Below, piece after piece: positions 1 to 8,530 of a stretch of 17,602 bases of DNA (positions within the stretch are counted from its first letter, which is position 1; every line of letters begins with the position of its first letter). The notes beneath the pieces are model-generated. The model was not told where the DNA came from and made no database searches. It was given only the letters and a program-made list of their open reading frames with translations. The stretch is from NCBI GenBank assembly GCA_027579435.1, contig JANBPK010001165.1:1-17602 (forward strand). The letters run 5' to 3'. This DNA comes from Candolleomyces eurysporus. Lineage: Eukaryota; Basidiomycota; Agaricomycetes; Agaricales; Psathyrellaceae. A program made the translations under genes and the position numbers.

Positions 1-419
1 TTGTGTCGCTTGCGTTTATCGAATCGTTCTTGCGTTAAAGTTGCTCGAGACCATGTTCTCTGTTCGCGAAGTTATCCGTCGTATCTCGAACCTTACCGTG
101 TGTTAGCGAAGTCACTTCATGAAGCATTTCTATCGTTGCTGGTTGAGCCTTAGCTCCCCCTCGAACTTGCGATTGTACAAGAAGAGTTCTAGAAGCCTCT
201 GTCGACTAGACTTAGAGCTTTTACCTATACCCCTTGCCCGCCTTTATCTTCACAAAGGTATTTGGTGTGTTGTGTTGTTGTGGTTGTGTGTGTGTGTTTG
301 AGTTCTATAGTTTTGTTGGTTAGAGAGCCCTAGTTCGCTACCTGCGCATCACCACTGTGCATATTGCTTCGTATCAAGGAGTAACAAAGAGGGGAGCAAT
401 CATTCAGATTGCGATGCAC
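1..419. other. No confident gene; AT/GT-rich leader region
   Basis: No convincing coding exon is seen here. Short open stretches occur, but none joins to a recognisable protein. One stretch at about 325-419 is open and ends at a good donor (GTAAGC from 420). It could be an upstream exon of the gene fragment at 472-961, using the only suitable acceptor (AAG near 489), but this is weak. The composition could also suit the end of a long terminal repeat, but no primer-binding site or polyprotein lies in the window. Confidence 0.3.
263..300. repeat. GT-rich simple repeat
   Basis: This is a run of almost pure G and T with GTGTGT and TTGTTG steps. It is a degenerate (GT)n microsatellite. No gene spans it. 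Confidence 0.7.
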
Positions 420-471
420 GTAAGCTAGATCCTGCCCTCGATTGCGGCGCCATTCTTGTTTAATCCAAATT

Positions 472-961
472 GGGTCTCCGCCTCATGGCAAGATTCCTGT
501 TACTTATAAGGACGGTGACATCCCAATTCTCCTCCATACTCCATTCCCTCCAAATGTTTCGACCCATCGGTGCTGATTTCGGTGATCATCCTTACGATCC
601 AAACAAATTTGGAAAGGAGAAATTCCCGGAAGTCAGCCCACAAGACGTCGCCAGAGCGTTGTAAGTTTGAAAACATTTTCACATCTTTCGAAAGCTGAAA
701 GTCTGTGACCTCAGCAGCATGTCACTGGCAGCCTGTGGCCTGGAGATGAAGCTGTCTGACAACCCCGACCTCGTCCAACTCAAAGTTCTGTCTCCTCAGC
801 CTGCAACCAGTCTTGCCCGAGATGCCTCCGCAGTAGCTGAAGGCAGTGCCGTTCACCCTGTTCTCGCCCATGCCCACGGCGGACTTTCCCAGTCCTCATC
901 AAGTTCCAGCCAATCTCTTGAGCCAACCAAGCGCACTCGAGCATCCCTACGTCGTTCCTGA
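472..961 (+). CDS. 3' part of an unrecognised protein gene (frame-broken)
   Basis: Two exons are supported. The first is open in one frame from 472 (GSPPHGKIPVTYKDGDIP...TPFPPN). Around 545-560 the natural reading moves to the next frame (FRPIGADFGDHPYDPNKFG...PEVSPQDVARA). This looks like one extra base near the ATGTTT at 555-560. An intron with donor GTAAGT at 661 and acceptor TCAG at 714 (54 nt) joins it in phase to 715-961. That exon encodes a Ser/Ala-rich tail with a Ser run, ending in the basic sequence KRTRASLRRS and a TGA stop at 959-961. The start is not found; the gene probably begins upstream or is truncated. The family is not recognised and no function is proposed. It lies on the same strand as, and about 700 bp before, the large gene at 1662. 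The frame break could be decay or a sequencing error. Confidence 0.5.
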
Positions 962-1567
962 CTATGGTGCAGGTGGCTCAATGAGAGATGATAGTATAAA
1001 TTTGTATTGGAAGTCTTGGTAGTATCAACCTTAATTGTTTAGTGTATCTGTGCTAGAGTTGTAACCTGTCAAATTGATTATTTATCTTGAGAATTGCAAT
1101 ACTCACCAAACAGCGGTCAGTTACTGCTCATTTTAATTAGTTATTGTATTGTATGGTTTATTGCAAGCCCCATTTTGTATCACATCTACGTCAGCTCTCG
1201 ACAATCCCGCCTAATCTGAACTTAGTCCGGATCGAAAACTGGGGAAACCAGAGGACGGGAAATTGAAAAAATGGATAGTCCTTTAGTCCTTCCTCATTGA
1301 GGTCCAAGCATACCAGCCCTGAACATGATATGTTTGGAAGACACCCATTTCAGTATGAGGGTGCAACAATATACAGGAATGATACACCAATACACCGCGG
1401 TCTAATGGCCGTCCCTCATCCAGATCGAATCAAAGCAATATAGGCACAAGTTTATGAGAGATATTGTCTGTTTCTGTGAGCTTTGTTGAATGAAAACATG
1501 TACATCCCATGGCCGTTCTTTGTTGAAATTTCGACAAATAAATCATCACAAGCAGCTTGAGAAAGAC
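962..1567. other. Intergenic, no gene seen
   Basis: The stretch between the gene fragment ending at 961 and the promoter of the next gene is AT-rich. It shows no exon-like reading on either strand. Two isolated GGTGCA-type words occur near 969 and 1361. Confidence 0.5.
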
Positions 1568-1575
1568 TTTAAATA
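1568..1575 (+). promoter_or_regulatory. TATA-like box of the large gene
   Basis: TTTAAATA lies 94 bases before the ATG at 1662 and is followed by a pyrimidine-rich leader. Similar boxes lie 60-95 bases before the starts of other genes here (13586, 14145, 15190, 17438), which supports a shared core-promoter layout. The assignment is by position and motif only. Confidence 0.4.
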
Positions 1576-1661
1576 CCTTCAGGTGCAACCGCAGATACAC
1601 CAGTTCTCTCTCTATCCCTGCTTGCATCACTCAAAGCACCAGCTCTTTTTGTTCTTACGCG

Positions 1662-4637
1662 ATGGCGCCGAAATCTTGGGCGACCGACGATCAGGGAGAC
1701 CTCCTCACCGGCTATATCCCTCTATACAAAACTTATCAAGCCACTACAAAGAGGTACCAGCCATTCTGGGACATTGTATTTCCTCAGTTTCTCCAGAGAT
1801 GGCCAATCCTCCCCGATGGCACTACCGTCGAGAGTCTCAACGAAGAGGAGTTCAATGAATATGTTAAGCGGCTTGACAAGCTGCATTCGGTAAGTGATTA
1901 TGCTCATCAGATCCATCTGCATTTGTACTTACAGCGCGTCAATAGCGCATCAAAGAGTGGTACAGGTGGAGGTGCAACAGCCGAAGCAGGAACACAACCA
2001 CTACAGTTACCATGAAGGACATGAAGGACGTCTATTTTGCAGGCACGCGCACCGCCAAAGAGTACGAAGTATTAGTCAAGCTGAACCCCGACGTCTTCAA
2101 ACCCGAATATCAGGCGGAGTGCACACATCAAGGAGCTACGGGTCGAAAGAAGCTTCCTATCTGGCATCAGGTTGCCAAGGAGCTCTGGGAGAAGGCGACG
2201 CCGGAACAGAAGGAGGCAGTCCAGGCTGAGCTTGCTCGAGCTAGGGAGGAAGCCGATGAACCTGACCCTGCCACGCCCGGTGACTACCAAAAGTCTGTCC
2301 TTTCTACATATTGTGCCATTCCTGCGTTCTTACACTGTTTTCAGATTTTGGGACAAGTTGCCCGCCATCTTGAGCAAGACGGTGACCCCGGCTGTACGCA
2401 AGGCAGGGGTTTTGGCATTTGTCACGGTTATTGGGCCGGTCCCAAAGGCGGGTGGTTGAATTCTTGCTACAACGTGGGTCCCCTGACTTTCCCCTTCGAT
2501 TTTCTGTCCCTCTGAACCTTCTCTTTGCTGTGAACAGCCTACAGTTCGGCGATAAACCAGAGACCCCTCTCTTCTCAAACACATGGGCCGACCATGATAA
2601 AGTTCTAGTTGACCAGCTGGCAAGCTTTGCCAGTCGCTACGAGTTTTGTACGTTGACTCTTGACTAACAGAACATGTTTTTCTCTTACTGAAACATCCTC
2701 TCAGCTGCGGAAATCTGCGCAAAGCGGTCGCTCCTCCACGTACAGAAGACAGAAGCCTCTGATTTGACTGAAAAAGCGGCAGTCGTATCCGAGTCGGAGG
2801 GTGGTGGATCTGCAGGGCTGTCTGACTCAGGGGGTACGTCTTTCTGGACACTAATTGTGGCTTGATTCTGATAAAATGCAGATTCTGCCACGAACTCGGA
2901 CGACTCAGTAGTTGATTCCACCGACCAGCCGGAGCCCAAAGCCTCCTCTGCCAGCACTCCCATTTCTTGCCAGCCTCAGGCTGCCGAACTCGCTCCAAGG
3001 GTCAACGCAAATGCTACTGATGGTTGGTCCGTTCCTGCTTTTGCTTATCCCCTGTTCTGACCATCGTGTTGCAGATTCAGCTGTCACCGTTGGCGGTTCC
3101 TTCGACCTGTCGACATACAATCCTGCTGATTTCACGATCCCCGATGACTTCAATACAGATGAGCTTGATTGGGCGGATCCCAGGATACTTGAAGCGATTT
3201 CACGTATGAATGCACCAGACGCAGATTGGGACCCCACCATCTTGTCAGCTGCGAGCACCACTTCAGGAGCAGGCCAAGTTGAGCCTAAGCATGGCTCAGC
3301 ACCAATGTTATCAACGTCTGGCAAGTCTGTGATTGCACCACCCCTTCCCAATGCACCAGTGCCCACTCCAACGGCGTTCGCAGCCAACACACGCACAGCC
3401 CCCCCCTTTACTGCCTCAAGGACCTCATGCACCAGTGTCCACCTCAATCCCAGGATCTGTCCCAGTGCACACTCCTCACTCAGTGCCCTCGCCTTCGATC
3501 ACCCCAGCGAGCACCCTGTCTACCTTCCATGTGGAGAGGACTGGTATATTTGCGTCCGCCTCTGGTTTGCCAGCTGTCGCTAGGACTGAACAAGCTCCAG
3601 CACACAATGCCAGTTCAACGATTTCCCACGCTGCTCCTCCCACCTTCCAGTTGCAGACAGACCCTGACTTCCAAGCTCCGGCAATTGCAACCATTTCCAC
3701 AACCACCCCAGCCACCGCCTCCCCGGGTGCCGTCCCCGACCCCACTGCGCTTAGCGCCTACACGTCTCCCTCATTCAGCTTCCTCACTCCTCCATCCTTT
3801 ACTCCCCATGCCACATCTCGGGCTTGATTGCACCACAGTGTACCGGTCACGAATGAGAATGTGCCGCCAGCGCCGGCGCCAGCCGGGAATGCACCACAAC
3901 ATGCACCAGCTAAGGACTCTGGTGACGGTGATCCGAGTGTTTCCCCGCTCTGTGACGTTGGGGATGGGATCCACAGGTCTAACCGAGCTCCTGTCCCTTC
4001 TACTCGCCTTGAGAAGCTGAACGAGATTGGCACCAATATCGCCCCTCCCAAACCTCCCACAAACACGACGCCTGACACCAAAGAGCCTGCTTGGTTTGCT
4101 CCTGCGTACCAGCACCTCCAGAGAGCCAATTTGGGTCCTGCCTGGATCGACTTGGTTGAGAAGTGGGCCAAATATGAACGTCTCAGGTACTGGAAGTCGG
4201 GCAAGGTAAGTCTGTCGGCATTATTTTTTATGCTCATGCTAAGTCTCATTATGTAGGGACTCCCTGCGAAAGGGCGGCCTGAAGAGTGGTCGCAGTGGGT
4301 GACAAAGGCACGTCAAGGTGCTTGTAACTACCAGAATATTCCCAACATCGACGATCCCACCGAATTTGGTATTGCCGTCGGGAAGTGGGTCCATTCCTTC
4401 CATCCTCCTGATTTCACCAGAACGGGTCTCCATGGGATGGTCTCGGCACTCACCTTGATGGTATGGTGGGGGACTGCAGCCTTGACCCCGTCGTCGTGGA
4501 ACGAAGACTCTTGGCCTCAATGGCAGGCTCTCGTACAAGATCTGGTTGTCCGATATGATACGCTTTTGGGAGTCTCGGCGTCCAAGCGCCCCAGAGAAGA
4601 TGGTCACTCTGATGAGACAAATGAAAGCGAACAGTGA
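1662..4637 (+). CDS. Large multi-exon protein of an uncharacterised Agaricomycete family (possibly a pseudogene)
   Basis: The proposed exons are 1662-1889, 1946-2292, 2345 to about 2477, 2538-2647, 2705-2833, 2882-3022, 3075 to about 3763, 3839-4205 and 4257-4637, giving about 840 residues. Most introns are 48-64 nt with clear GT-AG ends and join in phase. The start MAPKSWATDDQ, the RIKEWYRWR motif after intron 1, the KFWDKLPAIL...VIGPVPKAGG block and the Trp-rich C-terminus (SWNEDSWPQWQALV) fit a family I know from mushroom genomes; its function is unknown. Residues about 435-620 are Pro/Ser/Ala/Thr-rich and probably disordered. Between 2448 and 2478 the frame changes as if one T were extra. 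At the run of eight C near 3399-3406 it changes as if one C were extra. A TGA at 3825-3827 interrupts the linker unless a weak 75-nt intron (3764-3838) removes it. So this is either a decaying gene or a gene with sequence errors. Confidence 0.7.
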
Positions 4638-4745
4638 GCCCCCAATCAGGTTTCAGTTCATGTCGTTTACTTAACCTTTGCAGTCCCCGAATGGAATTAG
4701 GTGCCCTTTGATTGTTCTTGCAAGCTTGTTTCTTGTATTGTGTAC

Positions 4746-4813
4746 CGGCCTCTGTCATGTACTATTACAAACTGAATATCGGCCTCTGTCATGTATTATT
4801 ACAAACTGAATGA
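4746..4813. repeat. 34-bp tandem duplication
   Basis: Two adjacent 34-bp copies (4746-4779 and 4780-4813) start with CGGCCTCTGTCATG and run through ATTACAAACTGAAT. They differ at about three positions. They lie about 110 bases after the stop of the large gene, probably in its 3' untranslated or downstream region, and look like a recent local duplication. Confidence 0.85.
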
Positions 4814-6094
4814 ATACTTCTTGGACAAGTCTTGGATTTCGCATGCAATCAAGTCAAAGATCTGGTGCATTGATGAACCATTTGGAGCTTGGTTCTAAGT
4901 TCGGTGATATGACGACATATCAACCAAGAGCTCAGGCGCAGTGTCAAAGGCACCACCTCCACAGGATGGCTCCCCTCGCTTGTCCAGAGGCAGGCAATCC
5001 ATGGGAGACCAGGGGGTTCTGATATTGGTTAGAGTCATGCAACTGACATAGCCGCCTGCAGGTGGGTGCAATCCCCAAAGTGGTGCAACAGACTACAATC
5101 GTTCCCAAACAGATGGTGATGAGCACCAGTGTTGAGCCCAACCCAACAGCTACATCAATTAATAACAGGCTGGTGCATCGCACTCAGCGCGGTTGACTGG
5201 TTGTGGTGTATCACGGATGCCCAGACCAGTCCGACGTCATTGGTCGAAAAGCGCCGATCAACGATCAACTCAGGTGCAACATTAAAGTAGTAGAAGAGAG
5301 GATAAGATGGAAGCGGTATAACGAAAGCAAAACACAAGTGGTGCAACAAAGGGGTGACTGAACAAGCAGAAGGTGGTGTAAAGTCTTGGTGCAGAGCTGA
5401 GATTCCAGAATGGGAGACATGAGGTAAGTTCTGGTGCATCGGAAAGTGGCAGCATCAAGGGGCTACAACCATCCAATGGGGTGAATAGCTGTGTAAGAGT
5501 GCTGCACCGGCAGGGCATTGGCAGCACATCAAATTATTTTGTGAGACCAAAGTCAGTGACATGGACCTGGTTAACTTATCCTATCCTGTCCACTCGAAAT
5601 CGCAGTAGATGAAGTTGCAAGAGTGGATGTACTCGATGCGAGAGGTGTGTGTCCACGGGGATACAACAAAATGAGCAAGATCTTACGTACCATCAATGAC
5701 GATCACACAGAGCGGGGTCCGATATCGTAGGTGGTGCAAGAGAAGCCAGTGCATCGATTGTGCCAGGGCTGAGTCAGACAGCAGAGAGCGGGTCAGGCAG
5801 GATGAGAGCTAAAAATATCTTGAAGGTGCGTCAGTGTATCAATGCTTGAACAATAAGAGAGACGCGGGAGGTGGCTCAATGGCAATTGGTTGAATTGATG
5901 GCGGGGAAGTGGCGAGGTATTGCGTCAATCGAGGCGGTGTAAAGTTGGTGCATTGGGACATAGGCGTGAAAGGGCGGCAGAGAGATCGATGGCGGAAATT
6001 CGAAGTGGTGTAACGCTGAGCCCTGGTGCATCAAACATCTAAAATAGGTGTAAGAGGAGGCAGATAAGGAGATCTGGTGCTATTGGACATGTGT

Positions 6095-6118
6095 AACGAT
6101 GCAACCTGGTGCATTGTT
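6095..6118. repeat. Unit-boundary palindrome (also at 6497-6520, 6931-6954, 7361-7384)
   Basis: Nine-base arms AACGATGCA and TGCATCGTT flank the six-base centre ACCTGG. The copy at 7361-7384 is a perfect inverted repeat. Those at 6095, 6497 and 6931 each have one changed arm base, and all three changes are CpG transitions (CG to TG or CA). The palindrome begins each unit of the array and contains the GGTGCA word. It could form a small hairpin or cruciform. Confidence 0.8.
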
Positions 6119-6183
6119 CTGCCAGCGAGATAGGCGTGGGGGTTGAGGTGTATCCAAAAGTGGATGGACGGCGCCCACCAGTG

Positions 6184-6398
6184 GTGCCTGGCCGTGAGGA
6201 CCGCAAGGGTCTCGAAAAGGGTGGTGCCAAGCGTCACCACAACATACTTCGTCTTTGTGATAGCATTCAACACTCACTTTCAATTCAGGTACCACCAAGC
6301 CTGCTATCCGTCGTCTTGCTCGTCAAGGTGGTGCGAAGGGTACCTCCGGTCTCATCTACAAAGAGACTCGTGGTGTTCTCAAGATCTTCCTCGAAAAC
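6184..6398 (+). pseudogene. Histone H4 gene fragment, copy 1
   Basis: Exon 1 (6184-6270) corresponds to H4 residues 1-27. It keeps the KGGAKRH core, but GTG replaces the start codon and small in-frame changes exist (a codon lost near K5-G7 and a two-codon duplication around ILR). An 18-nt remnant ending TTCAATTCAG (6271-6288) is the 3' end of an intron without its donor. Exon 2 (6289-6398) covers residues 28-64 and reads [15 protein letters not shown] then SGLIY, ending at KIFLEN. About 31 of 37 residues match the universal H4 sequence. The following donor is mutated to ATGAGC. The last third of H4 (VIRDSVTYTEH onward) is absent, so no histone can be made. Confidence 0.9.
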
Positions 6399-6597
6399 AT
6401 GAGCGCCACCGACTTGCCTTTTTTGTATTCAAAGGCTGACGGCAGGACAGAAGTGGTACAACCAATGGAGGGAATGTGTGATCATCGAAGTAGCGTAACA
6501 ATGCAACCTGGTGCATCGTTCTGCCAGTGAGATAGGCGTGGGAGGTGGCAGGGGGAGGTGTATTCAAAAGTGGACGGACAGGAGGCGCTCACCAGTG

Positions 6598-6808
6598 GTG
6601 CATGGCCATGGAAAGGGCGGCAAGAGTCTCAAAAGGGTGGTGCCAAGCATCACCACAAGATTCCTCATGATAACATTCAACACTCACTTTCAATTCAGGT
6701 ACCACCAAGCCTGCTATCCGTCGTCTCGCTCGTCAAGGTGGTGCAAAGCATATCCCCGGTCTCATCTACGAAGAGACTCGTGGTGTTTTCAAGATCTTCC
6801 TTGAAAAC
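6598..6808 (+). pseudogene. Histone H4 gene fragment, copy 2
   Basis: Exon 1 (6598-6680) has GTG in place of the start codon and a one-base deletion near 6630 that breaks the frame before KGGAK. Several conserved Arg codons (CGT or CGC) have become His (CAT or CAC). The same 18-nt intron tail follows (6681-6698). Exon 2 (6699-6808) is fully open for residues 28-64, with about 31 of 37 identical, reading [19 protein letters not shown] and on to GVFKIFLEN. It ends in an intact donor, GTGAGT, the normal start of the next H4 intron. The third coding part of H4 is missing, so this is a truncated, non-functional copy. Confidence 0.92.
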
Positions 6809-7031
6809 GTGAGTGCCACCAACTTGCCTTTCACTTCCTTTTTTACATTCAATGGCGGACGGCGGACGGGCAGGTGATGCTCACAGATGGTGCAACCAAT
6901 GGAGGGAATGTGTGATTACCGAAGTAGTGTAATGATGCAACCTGGTGCATCGTTCTGCCAGTGAGATAGGCGTGGGAGGTGGCGGGGTGAGGTGTATTCA
7001 AAAGTGGACAGACGGGTGGCACTCACCAGTG

Positions 7032-7238
7032 GTGCATGGCCATAGAAAGGGCAGCAAGAGTCTCGAAAAGGGTGGTGCCAAGCGTCACTGCAAGATTCTT
7101 TGTGATAGTATTCAACACTCACTTTCAATCCAGGTACCACCAAGCCTGCTATCTGTCGTCTCGCTCGTCAAGGTGGTGCGTATCTCCGGTCTCATCTACG
7201 AAGAGACTCGTGATGCCCCCAAGATCTTTCTCGAAAAC
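7032..7238 (+). pseudogene. Histone H4 gene fragment, copy 3
   Basis: Exon 1 (7032-7115) has exactly the 28 codons expected of H4, with 18 of 28 residues kept (KSLEKGGAKRHCKIL is clear), but it begins GTG rather than ATG. Arg-to-Cys and Arg-to-His, and Gly-to-Ser or Gly-to-Arg, changes dominate. The intron tail is 7116-7133. Exon 2 (7134-7238) keeps TKPAICRLARQGG, then loses five bases near 7178, which shifts the frame. It continues [10 protein letters not shown] and KIFLEN, with a preserved GTGAGT donor. It has the same truncation point as the other copies. Confidence 0.92.
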
Positions 7239-7433
7239 GTGAGTGCCGCCAACTCGCCTTTCACTTCCTTTTTTGTATTCAACGGCGGACAGCGGACAGG
7301 CAGGTGATGCTCACAAGTGGTGCAACCAATGTTGGGAATGTGTGATCACCGAAGTAGTGTAACGATGCAACCTGGTGCATCGTTCTGGTGCGTCGTTCTG
7401 CCAGTGAGATAGGCGTGAGAGGTGGCAGGGGGA

Positions 7434-8086
7434 GGTGTATTCAAAAGTGGACAGGTGGCACTCACCAGTGGTGCAATAAGTGGTGGGGTATTCGACTGTG
7501 GTGGGAAAATTGCCGTGGTGCAACTTGGTGCGTCAATGCTTCTACATTTGCCGTGGAAGGCAGCGGGGCGTGAGTAAGAAATGGTGTAATTCATGGTGTA
7601 TTTAAAAGTGGACAGACGGGTAGCACTCGCAAATGGTGTGATGCTGGCTGGTGCAATCAATATGTGGCGGGGTATTGGACTGTGGCAGGAGAATCGGCGT
7701 AGTGCAACTTGGTGCATCAACGCTTTTACATTTGCTGGGAGGCGGCGGGGTGTGAGGAATGGTGCAATTCATGGTGTATTCGAAAGTGGACAGGCGGGTA
7801 GCACTTGCGAACGGTGTGATGCCGGCTGGTGCAATCACTAAGTGGCAGGGTATTGGACTGTGGTGGGAGAATCGGCACGGTGCAACTTGGTGCATCAACG
7901 CCTCTACATTTGCCGTGGGAGGAGTAAGAAATGGTGCAATTCATGGTGTATTTAAAAGTGGACGGGCGGGAAGCACTCGCAAATGGTGTGATGCCGAGTG
8001 GTGCAATTAATGGGCGGGAGCGGTGGACTAATCGAAGTGGTGCAAATTGGTGCATCGACACTTCCGCTCTGGGCGTGAGAGGGGCT
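7434..8086 (+). repeat. Four tandem ~140-180-bp units without H4
   Basis: The word GGTGTATT followed by AAAAGTGGAC recurs at 7434, 7595, 7773 (as CGAAAGTGGAC) and 7945, and in degenerate form at 8087, giving spacings of 161, 178, 172 and 142. Between these, each unit repeats AGCACTCGCAAATGGTGTGATG, GGTGCAATCA, a GGTATTGGACTGTGG block, GGTGCAACTTGGTGCATCAACGC and a TACATTTGC segment. The first unit keeps CACTCACCAGTGGTGCA, which in the longer units immediately precedes H4. So the short units may be the ancestral form, or deletion derivatives. Confidence 0.8.
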
Positions 8087-8125
8087 GGTGTATAGTACGG
8101 TGCAAGGCTGCGCGGTGCATCAAGC

Positions 8126-8265
8126 GGTGCAATCACGGCTGAGGGAAGCAAGGCTATAGGGACAATACAGTGTATTGGGGAGGACAGGTACAACCAATGT
8201 CAATATTGCACAAGATGCCCTAGGTCAATCAAAGTTAGATGATGCACCACCCAGCCAGGGCCAGG
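8126..8265. other. Distal edge of the repeat field, no gene
   Basis: GGTGCA words stop near 8125. A small inverted repeat, CAATAC-AGT-GTATTG (8163-8177), is present. No coding reading is seen. Confidence 0.4.
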
Positions 8266-8375
8266 TGAGGATGGGAGAATGCCGACGACCTCTGATAATT
8301 AGGTTTCATGTAACCTCAGTTCCCCTTTTTGTCTGACCTGTTGCTGATGCCATAGTCCTTTTAGGAGAAGGGTGG
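8266..8375 (+). pseudogene. Remnant related to the minus-strand gene at 12999-13509
   Basis: GAGGATGGGAGAATGCCGA (from 8268) aligns with the exon 2 sequence encoding EGGRMSE at about 13155-13195 (minus). Directly after it, GTTTCATGTAACCTCAGTTC and GCTGATGCCATAG..TTTTAGGA align with the end of that gene and its downstream sequence (about 13046 down to 12970, minus). The roughly 108 bases between these blocks in the intact gene (encoding QPSYPQPSLGV and on to PRQTE) are missing here. This is a non-coding, internally deleted copy. Confidence 0.5.
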
Positions 8376-8530
8376 TGATCCACTTGTGAACAAGTTAGCG
8401 TCACGTAGCAAGGGAAAGGACTTCCCTAAAGATTAGAATAGATCATATCTCTGTCCGGGAGTCCATCAAATCGGAGGATGAGTGATGGAGAGAGAGAGAA
8501 AGAGTTCAGAAATGTAAGAGAGGAGATGGA

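Larger units (their letters stand above)
6095..7360 (+). repeat. Tandem array of three ~400-434-bp units carrying histone H4 fragments
   Basis: Units start at a conserved palindrome and run about 6095-6496, 6497-6930 and 6931-7360. Each has the same order: palindrome, the block TGCCAG..GAGATAGGCGTG, GGTGTAT..AAAAGTGGA, histone H4 exon 1, an 18-nt intron remnant, H4 exon 2, the start of an H4 intron, a trailer with TTCAA/TGGCGGAC, then GGTGCAACCAAT. Unit 1 is the most diverged, for example with GGTACAACC in place of GGTGCAACC. The fourth palindrome at 7361 starts a unit without H4. The shared order and borders show tandem amplification of one composite unit, not independent insertions. Confidence 0.85.
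4860..8125. repeat. GGTGCA-rich satellite-like repeat field
   Basis: This 3.3-kb region has no believable gene, but GGTGCA occurs about 35 times by eye on the plus strand. It sits mostly in the contexts TGGTGCAA and TGGTGCATC, with many one-base variants (GGTGTA, GGTGCG, GGTGCC). A random 6-mer would be expected about once in this length per strand. From 4860 to about 6090 the words are scattered with no clear period. From about 6095 they sit inside tandem units of about 400-440 bp, then about 140-180 bp. The open frames here are repeat-derived and of low complexity. Confidence 0.85.

Noticed and set aside
1..420. LTR of a retrotransposon
   Set aside because: There is no second copy, no primer-binding site and no reverse transcriptase or integrase coding sequence in the window.
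6095..8090. CRISPR array
   Set aside because: The units are 140-440 bp and similar throughout, contain gene fragments, and the genome is eukaryotic.
5030..8200. Many open frames of 60-155 codons on both strands in the repeat field
   Set aside because: They recur with the repeat unit and are low in complexity. Those over 6109-7307 are out-of-frame or mixed-frame readings of the H4 fragments.
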